Notes: generated by a model from the sequence alone, not told the origin. DNA of 5,527 nt from Ardenticatenales bacterium (GCA_013812995.1 JACCSL010000761.1:1-5527); one strand, 5' to 3'. Counted from the first letter of the stretch, positions 1 through 5,527 are shown. Program-made: numbers and translations.

Positions 1-824
1 ACGGTAACCTGCCCGGCGATGGCCTGCGGCCCACCGTAGAATAGCAGGAGGAAGACGCTGATCGCGATGAGAAAGGTAAAGAAGGGCCAGTTGTTCGCCC
101 AGACATTGATGACCTTGTAGCGGCGGGCGAACCACTCATCGTTCTCGCGGTCGAACTTGGCAAGTTCATAGGGTTGCCGCGCAAAGGCTTTGACGACACG
201 AATGCCCGTCATGCTCTCCTGCATCACCGTCGAGAGAACGCCCATCTGCTCCTGAATGGCGGTGAACATGGGGCGCACCACATTGCCAAAGCGAACCGTT
301 GCCCAGACAAGCACCGCCATTGGCAGGAGCGTCAGTAGCGAGAGGGAAAGGCTCTCGCGCAGCATCGCTACGATGATTCCGACCAGCAGCAATACCGTCG
401 AGATCAGGTCAATCATCCCGATACCAACAAAGCGTTCCGTTTCCGTGATGTCGCCCGTTGCGCGGCTCATCAGGTCCCCGGTCTGGGAGCGATCATGGAA
501 GACGAAGGGCAGGCGCTGCACTTTGTCATAGAACTCGTTGCGCAGATCGTAGGCCACGCGGAAGCTCAGCCACTCGCCGTAGTAGCGCTGCACAAAGCCA
601 AACAGACTCCGCACAACGGCAATGCCCAGGATGATGGCCCCACTGATGAACAGGGCTCGCGCCTCCCCCCCAGCCAGCCCTTCATCCACCGCGTTCTTCA
701 GAATCTGCGGCACGATCAGGCTGAGTAGCGTAGCAATCAGCGTTGAGCCATAGGCATAGATCATCTCGCAGGGGTACGGGTTAAGATAGGAAAAAAGCCG
801 CCTGTATCGCTTAAAGCGTTCCAT
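1..824 (-). CDS. ABC exporter, N-terminal transmembrane domain (partial)
   Basis: This is the amino end (274 complete codons) of an MsbA/LmrA-type ABC exporter subunit, which would use ATP to move a lipid, peptide or drug-like substrate across the cytoplasmic membrane. The ATP-binding domain lies beyond the left edge and is not visible. Hydrophobic segments fall near residues 22-42, 58-80, 136-155, 160-178 and 246-264. Typical exporter landmarks are present: the first coupling region around residues 110-125 (HDRSQTGDLMSRATGD) and the segment near 203-216 (ESMTGIRVVKAFAR), both hallmarks of the ABC membrane domain. The ATG at 824-822 is preceded by GGAG (fwd 831-834) six bases away. It is transcribed divergently from the oxidoreductase at 967. 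Such proteins are often encoded as adjacent heterodimeric pairs, so the next gene to the left could be a partner. The substrate cannot be inferred. Confidence 0.93.
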   Translation of the reverse strand, partial: MERFKRYRRLFSYLNPYPCEMIYAYGSTLIATLLSLIVPQILKNAVDEGLAGGEARALFISGAIILGIAVVRSLFGFVQRYYGEWLSFRVAYDLRNEFYDKVQRLPFVFHDRSQTGDLMSRATGDITETERFVGIGMIDLISTVLLLVGIIVAMLRESLSLSLLTLLPMAVLVWATVRFGNVVRPMFTAIQEQMGVLSTVMQESMTGIRVVKAFARQPYELAKFDRENDEWFARRYKVINVWANNWPFFTFLIAISVFLLLFYGGPQAIAGQVT

Positions 825-845
825 ACCTTGCTCCACTATTTTCTG

Positions 846-874
846 TCACGAATCATTAGTATAGCTAATCGTGA
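846..874. repeat. Interrupted inverted repeat, possible operator
   Basis: The sequence reads TCACG, four bases, ATTAG, five bases, CTAAT, CGTGA. ATTAG (855-859) pairs with CTAAT (865-869), and TCACG (846-850) pairs with CGTGA (870-874), with an asymmetric four-base interruption on the left side only. It covers the putative -10 box and start site of the exporter promoter, where a repressor would act. A symmetric operator would not normally have a one-sided interruption, so this may be two half-sites of different elements or chance. Confidence 0.35.
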
Positions 875-887
875 GATATTTCAACAA
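858..887 (-). promoter_or_regulatory. Putative promoter of the ABC exporter gene
   Basis: On the minus strand a TATACT -10 box (fwd 863-858) lies 18 bases downstream of TTGTTG (fwd 887-882), a fair match to a sigma-70-type -35 box. The predicted transcript start is near 851, giving a leader of about 27 bases that contains the GGAG ribosome site. It is assigned by eye from consensus and spacing only. Confidence 0.5.
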
Positions 888-915
888 GCAACAGCAAGAT
901 TTGTGCGATTGGGGT

Positions 916-921
916 TATACT
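916..921 (+). promoter_or_regulatory. Putative -10 box of the F420-type oxidoreductase gene
   Basis: TATACT at 916-921 matches the sigma-70 -10 consensus at five of six positions and is followed by a pyrimidine-rich start region, which would give a leader of about 40 bases before the ATG at 967. No convincing -35 box lies 16-18 bases upstream. This box lies inside the longer reading frame that could begin at GTG 871, which argues against that start. Confidence 0.35.
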
Positions 922-952
922 TTCTCTACTAAATTCCCGCTGCTTCTGTACC

Positions 953-959
953 GAAAGGA
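953..959 (+). promoter_or_regulatory. Ribosome binding site fixing the start at 967
   Basis: GAAAGGA ends seven bases before ATG 967, an ideal spacing. The alternative in-frame GTG at 871 has no comparable site. The 32 extra residues it would add include no family feature. Confidence 0.75.
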
Positions 960-966
960 CTCTGCT

Positions 967-1437
967 ATGGCTTCTGCTCCGAGCCCCACCAAACAGTTGA
1001 AAGACCGCTTCACCAAGCTGATGACTCAGATCGCGAGCCCCCTTCACATCTTCACCTATCGCCTGACGGGCGGCAAGGTCGGGGGAACCCTCATGGGCGA
1101 AAATATTCTTCTCCTGACGACCACTGGCCGCAAGACCGGCAAGGAACGAACCCTACCCCTGCTGTACATCCCGGATGGAGATCGAATGGTGATTGTGGCC
1201 TCGAATGGCGGGCAGGCACGCCACCCGGCCTGGTATTTCAACCTGCGGCAGACGCCGAATGCCACAGTCGAGATTGGGCGCGAGAAGCTCGCGGTTCGGG
1301 CGCAGGAGGCAATGGGGTCAGAGCGGGAGCGATTGTGGGCGCTCGTCACGAGTCGCGCACCAGCCTACGAGCAGTATCGCGAGGCAACCACGCGCCAGAT
1401 TCCTCTCATGGTGCTTCAATCGCAGGGCAAGCTATAA
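967..1437 (+). CDS. F420/deazaflavin-dependent nitroreductase-family oxidoreductase
   Basis: This 156-residue protein belongs to the DUF385/Ddn-like family, small split-beta-barrel proteins that use the deazaflavin cofactor F420H2 to reduce quinones or nitro compounds. The family signature is clear: LLTTTGRKTGKERTLPLLY at about residues 45-63, then VIVASNGG at about 73-80 and HPAWYFNL at about 84-91, followed by the conserved P-x-A-x-V-E-I strand. The length is normal for the family. The first 30 residues are a helical, basic lead-in as in Ddn, which binds at the membrane. The start is ATG 967, chosen over GTG 871 because of the GAAAGGA site and the -10 box in between. It is a single-gene unit ended by the hairpin at 1455-1495. 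Family membership is secure. The physiological substrate and actual F420 use are inferred, since some family members may use other cofactors. Confidence 0.9.
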   Translation: MASAPSPTKQLKDRFTKLMTQIASPLHIFTYRLTGGKVGGTLMGENILLLTTTGRKTGKERTLPLLYIPDGDRMVIVASNGGQARHPAWYFNLRQTPNATVEIGREKLAVRAQEAMGSERERLWALVTSRAPAYEQYREATTRQIPLMVLQSQGKL

Positions 1438-1454
1438 CGAGGAGTGGCACCCGG

Positions 1455-1495
1455 AAAACAAATAGAGCGCTGGAATCCAGCGCTCTATTTGTTTT
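1455..1495. terminator. Bidirectional intrinsic terminator
   Basis: A perfect 19-bp stem pairs 1455-1473 with 1477-1495, leaving a three-base AAT loop. The core CTGG/CCAG and GAGCGC/GCGCTC pairs are strong. The arms end in AAAACAAAT and ATTTGTTTT, so each strand ends in a T-rich tract. The hairpin lies 17 bases after the stop of the oxidoreductase and 7 bases after the stop of the convergent gene at 1503. It therefore can terminate both transcripts. Confidence 0.92.
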
Positions 1496-1502
1496 TGTAC
1501 TT

Positions 1503-2525
1503 CTACAGGTTCTTGTCGGTGCGGTAGGCTTCGATCCGCTCGCGAAGCGAGCCGCGCTCCTGGAGCTTCGCTCGCGTGGGTTGCTCCAGCGCACTCTGCC
1601 AGGTTTCGCCCAGATTTGCCAGGCTGCTGAGAATGCGATCCGCCGGGACAAAGATCAGATCAGTCAGGGGGTCAATCAGTCGCACCGTCACGTTGTCGCC
1701 CTCGCGCGGGAAGAACTTGACCCGCAGCGGCTCCAAAAGGTCACGGTTGATGTTCTCGATGCTCTCCGGGATGGCCCCCAGGACCAATTGAATCCGCTCG
1801 ACGGTTTGGAGGATGCTATCCCCCACGCCGAAGGGAATCTTGCTGATGAGGCCGGTGAAGAAGCTCCCCAGAGCCTCGGTGATGGGCGCGACAGGGGCAC
1901 CCGCCTCGCGCAGGCGATTCTCAAGCCCCTGCATGAGGTCGCTGAGCTGGCTCACTGCCCCCTCGGCACGCACGAGGCCGCTGTCCAGCACGGCCAGCCC
2001 CTCGTCTAACTGGTTGATGTTGTTCTGGGCGCGGGCTAGCCCCTCGCGCAGGGCCTGCGCGGCCTGCGCCGTGCGACCAATGGCGGCGGCCACCGCATTC
2101 ATTCCACCGCTGACGGCGTTATCCAGGTCCACGCCTTCCATCTCATCGTACATGGTAATCAGCCCGACGGCGTCCTCAAAACGCTCCTTGGCCGCGCCGG
2201 CCTCGTTGCGCAACTGGGTGACGGTCTCATTCATGGCCGCGATCTGGGTCGCACCCAGTGTCGCGCCCGCCGTGAGCACATTGTTCTGCTGCCCGAGGCC
2301 GTTTGCTACGATCCCCCCGGCGGCAATGGCAGTGCCCCCCAGCAAGGTCGCCGCAAGGGCCTGGCGGCGCGTCATGAGGCCGCGTCTGGTGGCGGGTGAC
2401 TCCGGCTTGGATAGCCATCCTTCCAGCTCATGAAGCGTTGATTCCTCCAGCCTGCTCAACTGCTCTATGATGCGCGCCTCAAGGGCTGCACGTTTGGGAT
2501 CATCCATCATCATCGCATTTGCCAT
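1503..2525 (-). CDS. Membrane-anchored helix-rich protein with twin-arginine motif, function unknown
   Basis: I do not recognise this 340-residue protein. Residues 10-40 form a charged amphipathic helix rich in Glu, Leu and Arg. A basic stretch (R47, R48, R53, R54) precedes a small-residue hydrophobic segment at about 57-76. T-R-R-Q-A-L at 52-57 resembles a twin-arginine export motif, though it starts 50 residues in. Residues 95-210 are Ala/Gln/Leu/Asp-rich with heptad-like spacing, suggesting long helices or coiled coil. Residues 215-260 are amphipathic with a Gly/Phe-rich patch (SFFTGLISKIPFG). The C-terminus at about 265-340 is mixed, with a possible beta part and a charged helical tail. 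There are no cysteines and no catalytic motif I can name. The ATG is supported by AGGGAGAGGGA (fwd 2532-2542) six bases upstream. The likely topology is N-terminus inside with a large outer domain, as a Tat-exported or signal-anchored protein. A structural or scaffold role is only a guess. Confidence 0.85.
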   Translation of the reverse strand: MANAMMMDDPKRAALEARIIEQLSRLEESTLHELEGWLSKPESPATRRGLMTRRQALAATLLGGTAIAAGGIVANGLGQQNNVLTAGATLGATQIAAMNETVTQLRNEAGAAKERFEDAVGLITMYDEMEGVDLDNAVSGGMNAVAAAIGRTAQAAQALREGLARAQNNINQLDEGLAVLDSGLVRAEGAVSQLSDLMQGLENRLREAGAPVAPITEALGSFFTGLISKIPFGVGDSILQTVERIQLVLGAIPESIENINRDLLEPLRVKFFPREGDNVTVRLIDPLTDLIFVPADRILSSLANLGETWQSALEQPTRAKLQERGSLRERIEAYRTDKNL

Positions 2526-2567
2526 CTTTTTTCCCTCTCCCTAGCCTGGTACGATCTTTTAAGGTAG

Positions 2568-2576
2568 AGTATAGCA
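2568..2576 (-). promoter_or_regulatory. Extended -10 promoter of the 1503-2525 gene
   Basis: On the minus strand the bases TGCTATACT (fwd 2576-2568) form an extended -10 element, TGN followed by TATACT. No good -35 box is visible, which fits this promoter class. The start would be near 2561, giving a leader of about 36 bases that includes the AGGGAGAGGGA ribosome site. Confidence 0.5.
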
Positions 2577-2704
2577 CGAACAGAGCCGAAAATCACTAGG
2601 AGAAGCAGAATTGGCCCGCCCCGTGATACATCAAGTGGAATGGTTACAGAACCCAGGGTAAATATGACGGCTTATGGCTCGACGTGCCCTAGTCGTAAAT
2701 ACGC

Positions 2705-2710
2705 TATAGC
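2705..2710 (+). promoter_or_regulatory. Possible -10 box for a leaderless transcript
   Basis: TATAGC at 2705-2710 ends six bases before ATG 2717. A transcript starting at the usual distance would begin on or next to the A of the start codon. There is no Shine-Dalgarno sequence at normal spacing before this ATG, only GAG directly abutting it. TCGACG at 2679-2684 is a poor, widely spaced -35 candidate. Confidence 0.35.
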
Positions 2711-2716
2711 ATCGAG

Positions 2717-3358
2717 ATGAGTCGCACGGCCTGGGAGCCCATCGAGTCAGCGCGGCTGCTACGCACGTTGGCAGCCGAGTTGCTCCTCTCGGAGGGGCCA
2801 ACGCGCAATGGGCTTTTCCTGGAACTCCATCGCTTGCACGATGTCATCTTCCGTATGGCCCTGGAGCGCCACCCCGATGCCCCGCCGGAGCTGGCGGCGC
2901 AGGCGTTCGCCGTGGTGGATGCGCTGCCCGCCCCCCAGGTGGTTCGCGAGTTGCATGGTCTGGGCGCGGCGTTGATTACACCGGAGATTCGCAGCCTGTA
3001 CAAGCACATGAACGTGGCGCGGAACAACCTGGCGCACGAGGCGGTGGTCGGGCGCGTGACGGTGTCGAAGGGGAACGTCAAGCGCATGGCAAACCTCGCC
3101 ACCCTGCTTGCCACGCAACTAGACCCCGACGAGCAGGGTTTGCCTCTGGTCGAAGCAGAGGAAAGATCGCCTGTGCGGACGGGTGGGAGAGAGGTCGGAA
3201 AGCTGGCCTATGGCGTGGTCGGGCTGCTGACAGGCGTGGGGCTGACATGGACAATCCTCGACGCGCCCTCCGGGCTGGCGAGTGCCGTTGCTGGGGGAAC
3301 CCTCGTGCTTGGGCTAGGAAGCTTCCTATTCTTTGCCCGGAAGACGGATCGACCCTGA
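2717..3358 (+). CDS. HEPN-like protein with C-terminal membrane hairpin, function unknown
   Basis: This 213-residue protein is not one I can name. Residues 1-135 are predicted mainly helical. Near their end lies V-A-R-N-N-L-A-H-E, where R102, N103 and H107 give the R-N-x3-H form of the Rx4-6H motif of HEPN domains, a helical fold found in many RNases of toxin-antitoxin and defence systems. A polar linker (about 136-161) leads to two hydrophobic segments at about 162-181 and 186-206, then a basic tail (RKTDRP). The positive-inside rule places both the helical domain and the tail in the cytoplasm. The ATG at 2717 lacks a normal ribosome site and may be leaderless. No MNT nucleotidyltransferase or other usual HEPN partner is next to it. 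The gene downstream is 83 bases away and may be cotranscribed. The HEPN reading rests on one short motif plus helical content. Ribonuclease activity is unproven, and a non-catalytic helical adaptor is equally possible. Confidence 0.82.
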   Translation: MSRTAWEPIESARLLRTLAAELLLSEGPTRNGLFLELHRLHDVIFRMALERHPDAPPELAAQAFAVVDALPAPQVVRELHGLGAALITPEIRSLYKHMNVARNNLAHEAVVGRVTVSKGNVKRMANLATLLATQLDPDEQGLPLVEAEERSPVRTGGREVGKLAYGVVGLLTGVGLTWTILDAPSGLASAVAGGTLVLGLGSFLFFARKTDRP

Positions 3359-3388
3359 GAGAACGTCTGCGCTTTGGAAAAGTTGTTC

Positions 3389-3394
3389 TATAAA
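3389..3394 (+). promoter_or_regulatory. Weak -10-like box before the lipoprotein operon
   Basis: TATAAA at 3389-3394 lies in an AT-rich patch within the 83-base gap before the lipoprotein gene. TTGGAA at 3374-3379 is too close (nine bases) to act as its -35 box, and nothing better sits at 16-18 bases. The gap shows no terminator either, so readthrough from the 2717-3358 gene is possible. Confidence 0.25.
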
Positions 3395-3441
3395 AGTACA
3401 CTCAAGATCATGTTACCCAATCCAGGAAAAGGGAACCACTT

Positions 3442-4029
3442 ATGCCATCTACTATGCGACTGTTTCTGGCGATTCTCCTCCTTTCGATGCTGGCAGCGGG
3501 CTGCCAACGAGGCGGTACAGGGGAGGAGGTGTTACCAACGCTGGAACCGCTTCTCTCCGAGATTCCGCCCTCCCCCACTCTAGAAGGCTTCGTTCTGCCT
3601 GGGGAAGTGCTGCCTATCGAGACGCCCGTACCCTTCCCGCTGGAAACGCCGACTCCCGGCCTGGGATTGCCCCTACCCATCACCCCGGAGGCGACGGCGG
3701 GGCGCTTTAGCACGCTGCGCTTCGCGGCCACCACTACGGGCTTCGAGCAGGCGACCTTCCCCGAGGGAACCGAGGAAGTCTACGCCATCTGGGACTATGA
3801 CGGGATGAAGGCGGGGGATACGATGACCCGCGTCTGGTACCACAATGGCACCCAGTACGTCGAGCGTGATGAGGAATGGGATATCCTGAAGTACGGCTTC
3901 AATGGAACGGTGCGAGATGTCTTCATCTATGACTACGAGGGTGGGCTGTTCGCGGGCCAGTGGCGCGTCGAGCTGTATTTGAATGGGGTTCAGCAGGTCA
4001 CAGGGGAATTCACGGTGGGCGCTCCATGA
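3442..4029 (+). CDS. Lipoprotein with Pro/Thr-rich linker and C-terminal beta domain
   Basis: This 195-residue protein begins with a lipoprotein signal peptide: M-P-S-T-M-R, a hydrophobic core at about 7-19, and the lipobox-like L-A-A-G-C with C21 as the likely lipidated residue. After cleavage a low-complexity linker (about 30-85) rich in Pro, Thr, Leu and Glu carries it away from the membrane. Residues 88-193 look like one beta-sandwich-type domain, with E-E-V-Y-A-I-W-D-Y near 111-119, D-T-M-T-R-V-W-Y-H-N-G near 126-136, and the closing G-Q-W-R-V-E-L-Y-L-N-G then G-E-F-T-V. This closing pattern is common in surface Ig-like domains of Chloroflexota. No catalytic residues are evident. AAGGGA at 3429-3434 lies seven bases from ATG 3442, favouring it over the ATG four codons later. 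The stop overlaps the next start as ATGA, implying translational coupling to the glycosyltransferase. Its binding partner is unknown. Confidence 0.9.
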   Translation: MPSTMRLFLAILLLSMLAAGCQRGGTGEEVLPTLEPLLSEIPPSPTLEGFVLPGEVLPIETPVPFPLETPTPGLGLPLPITPEATAGRFSTLRFAATTTGFEQATFPEGTEEVYAIWDYDGMKAGDTMTRVWYHNGTQYVERDEEWDILKYGFNGTVRDVFIYDYEGGLFAGQWRVELYLNGVQQVTGEFTVGAP

Positions 4030-4892
4030 GTGAGCCCGTCAGCATCGTGATTCCAGCGTACAACGAGGCGGGGGCCATCGGGCAAACATTGGAGGAGGTC
4101 GGGCGCGTTCTCGCCGAGGCCGCGCTCGACGGCGAGATCATCGTGGTCGATGACGGCTCCACGGACGGCACGGCGGAGGCGGTTGCCCGCTACCCCACCG
4201 CGCGGCTGATTCGTCATCCCCACAACCGGGGCTATGGGGCCGCGCTCAAGAGCGGCATCCGCCAAGCGCAGCACGAGATCATCGTGATTGTGGACGCGGA
4301 CGGTACCTATCCCTGCGCCGTGATTCCCACACTCGCGGCAGAGATGGGGCCATACGATATGGTCGTGGGCGCGCGCACGGGGTCGGATGTGCATATTCCC
4401 GCCATCCGCCGTCCGGCCAAGTGGGCCTTGACCAAGCTGGCGAATTACCTGAGCGGGATGCACATTCCCGACCTCAACTCGGGGCTGCGCGCCTTCAAGC
4501 GGGACATCGCGCTGAGCTTTTTTCGCCTCCTGCCCTCCGGCTTCTCCTTCACCACGACGATCACCCTGGCGATGCTGACGAACGATTACAACGTGCTCTA
4601 TCTGCCCGTCGACTACTACCCGCGCGTGGGAAGTTCCAAGATCAACCCCATCCGCGACACGATCAACTTCTTCTCGCTGGTGGTGCGGATGGTTCTCTCC
4701 TTCCGCCCCCTGCGAATCTTTGTGCCCCTGGCCCTGCTATTCCTCTCGCTGAGCACAGTCAAAGTCCTCTACGACATCAACGCCTACTCCTGGCACCTCG
4801 CCACCTCCACGGTGGTGCTGCTCACCCTCACCTTCCAGATTATCATGCTGGGGCTCATCGCCGACCTGGTTGTGTCGCTGCACAAACAATGA
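4026..4892 (+). CDS. Family 2 glycosyltransferase with C-terminal membrane anchor
   Basis: This 288-residue GT-A enzyme resembles dolichyl/polyprenyl-phosphate sugar transferases, which move a sugar from a nucleotide donor to a lipid phosphate on the inner membrane face. Visible landmarks in order are VSIVIPAYNEAG (about 5-16), IIVVDDGSTDGT (38-49), the acceptor-side H-N-R-G-Y-G-A-A-L (66-74), the metal-binding D90-A-D92 in IVDADGTYP, D-M-V-V-G-A-R (111-117), and D-L-N-S-G-L-R (149-155). Two hydrophobic helices at about 230-248 and 259-284 form a membrane tail. ATG 4026 overlaps the lipoprotein stop by four bases and places the protein start at the first GT2 strand. An upstream in-frame ATG at 3960 would add 22 residues read from inside the lipoprotein gene and is rejected. 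The stop overlaps the flippase-like start in the same way. The sugar and acceptor are not determined by sequence. Confidence 0.94.
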   Translation: MSEPVSIVIPAYNEAGAIGQTLEEVGRVLAEAALDGEIIVVDDGSTDGTAEAVARYPTARLIRHPHNRGYGAALKSGIRQAQHEIIVIVDADGTYPCAVIPTLAAEMGPYDMVVGARTGSDVHIPAIRRPAKWALTKLANYLSGMHIPDLNSGLRAFKRDIALSFFRLLPSGFSFTTTITLAMLTNDYNVLYLPVDYYPRVGSSKINPIRDTINFFSLVVRMVLSFRPLRIFVPLALLFLSLSTVKVLYDINAYSWHLATSTVVLLTLTFQIIMLGLIADLVVSLHKQ

Positions 4893-5527
4893 GGGAAGGC
4901 TCCCCGCCCAGCCGCCTCAGTCGCCTGAAACAGCTTCTGACGTGGCCCTTCATCCTGCTTATCCTCTTCTTCTGGTGGCAATCTGTGCGAGAGCTGGCGC
5001 TGGGTGCAACACTGGCGAGGGCGCGCGGCAACGAGGGATTCCTTGGGATGGCACTCTTCTGTGCTTGGCTCTATCTCCTGGGTCAGGCGGTCGTGTGGCG
5101 CGCCATCACCTCGGCGCTGGCGACGCCCATTCCCTGGCGGCAGGGGATGCGCGCCTGGATGCTCTCCAACCTGGCCCGTTACCTGCCGGGCTCTGTGTGG
5201 CACCTCGTCGGGCGCGTCTACCTGACGCAGCAGGCGGGGGGCAGCCGCACCAACGGGGTGCTGGGCGTTTTGCTGGAGCAGGGACTTCAGCTTCTCAGCG
5301 CCCTGCTCCTGGTCGCCCTGACGCTTCCCTTCTGGCCGTCGGAGAGCCCGGTGCGCGCGCAAAGCTGGCTGCTACTGCTCATTCCGGTGGGGCTGGTGGG
5401 AATTCATCCGCGCCTCTTTTTTCCTCTTATGAACCGGGCGCTGGCACTGCTAGGGCGCGAACCGCTGCCCGCCGCGCTCCGCTACCGTCAGATGCTCGGC
5501 TACCTCCTCAGCTACCTGGGAGTTCAC
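4889..5527 (+). CDS. Flippase-like integral membrane protein, LPG synthase TM/UPF0104 family (partial)
   Basis: The first 213 residues of a multi-pass membrane protein are present, and the reading frame is open to the right edge. It matches the lysylphosphatidylglycerol synthase transmembrane family (UPF0104, the MprF/AglD-type membrane domain), whose members flip or handle lipid-linked groups. The family core N-x2-R-Y-x-P-G is seen at 94-101 (NLARYLPG), followed by W-H-L-V-G-R at 104-109 and L-L-E-Q-G at 128-132. Hydrophobic segments lie near 17-31, 50-70, 133-149 and 159-172, with more beyond. The usual full length is about 300-350 residues, so roughly a third is missing. ATG 4889 lies in an ATGA overlap with the glycosyltransferase stop. 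GT2 enzymes are common neighbours of this family, and a role in exporting the lipid-linked product is a reasonable inference. No catalytic LPG synthase domain is seen in this part. Confidence 0.9.
   Translation, partial: MREGSPPSRLSRLKQLLTWPFILLILFFWWQSVRELALGATLARARGNEGFLGMALFCAWLYLLGQAVVWRAITSALATPIPWRQGMRAWMLSNLARYLPGSVWHLVGRVYLTQQAGGSRTNGVLGVLLEQGLQLLSALLLVALTLPFWPSESPVRAQSWLLLLIPVGLVGIHPRLFFPLMNRALALLGREPLPAALRYRQMLGYLLSYLGVH

Noticed and set aside
871..966. An N-terminal extension of the oxidoreductase from GTG 871.
   Set aside because: There is no ribosome site at 871, a -10-like box lies inside the extension, and a strong ribosome site precedes ATG 967.
1335..2009. A 224-codon plus-strand frame, and a second of 206 codons at 1813-2433, opposite the 1503-2525 gene.
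   Set aside because: The first runs through the terminator hairpin and both are antisense to a gene with a good ribosome site, promoter and sensible hydrophobic pattern. Their translations show no family features.
2598..2661. AGGAG followed eight bases later by TTG 2611, opening a 16-codon frame that ends at TAA 2661, as a possible leader peptide.
   Set aside because: It is very short, starts with TTG, shows no regulatory codon run, and lies in a region already explained by divergent promoters. There is nothing to distinguish it from chance.
3360..3389. AGAAC (3360-3364) and GTTCT (3385-3389) as a regulatory dyad before the lipoprotein gene.
   Set aside because: The arms are only five bases and are separated by 20 bases, which is easily due to chance.
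3960..4025. A longer start for the glycosyltransferase at ATG 3960.
   Set aside because: It would lie inside the lipoprotein gene in another frame. The GT2 fold begins right after ATG 4026, which forms the typical ATGA overlap.
4784..5362. A 192-codon minus-strand frame opposite the glycosyltransferase and flippase-like genes.
   Set aside because: It is a low-complexity Gln/Arg/Pro-rich antisense product of GC-rich coding DNA, and it crosses two well-supported genes.

Overview
The window is moderately GC-rich, densely coded bacterial DNA. It holds six protein-coding genes, two of them cut by the window edges. The organism is probably a member of the Chloroflexota (Chloroflexi). This is an inference from a deazaflavin (F420)-type oxidoreductase, a lipoprotein with a long Pro/Thr-rich linker of the kind common in that phylum, and purine-rich Shine-Dalgarno sites. 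There is no rRNA, tRNA or other phylogenetic marker to settle it. No CRISPR array, insertion sequence, tRNA or integration site was seen.

Layout from left to right. (1) 1-824, minus strand: the N-terminal membrane domain of an ABC exporter, running off the left edge. (2) 825-966: a divergent promoter region with an interrupted dyad over the exporter's -10 box. (3) 967-1437, plus: a small F420/deazaflavin-dependent nitroreductase-type protein. (4) 1455-1495: a near-perfect bidirectional terminator between convergent genes. (5) 1503-2525, minus: an unrecognised membrane-anchored, helix-rich protein with a twin-arginine motif. (6) 2526-2716: a second divergent promoter region. (7) 2717-3358, plus: an unrecognised protein with a HEPN-like R-x4-H motif and a C-terminal two-helix membrane hairpin. 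(8) 3442-5527, plus: three tightly coupled genes, namely a lipoprotein, a family 2 glycosyltransferase with a membrane tail, and a flippase-like integral membrane protein that runs off the right edge. Each junction in this last group is an ATGA overlap.

The clearest functional unit is the right-hand operon. Its glycosyltransferase resembles polyprenyl-phosphate sugar transferases and its flippase-like protein belongs to the lysylphosphatidylglycerol synthase/UPF0104 membrane family. Together with a lipoprotein they suggest assembly or display of a cell-surface glycolipid or glycan. The other genes look like independent units. The two unrecognised genes that share the 2526-2716 promoter region are the least explained part of the window. 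Nothing here proves a new system. The membrane-tethered HEPN-like protein is the best candidate for follow-up.
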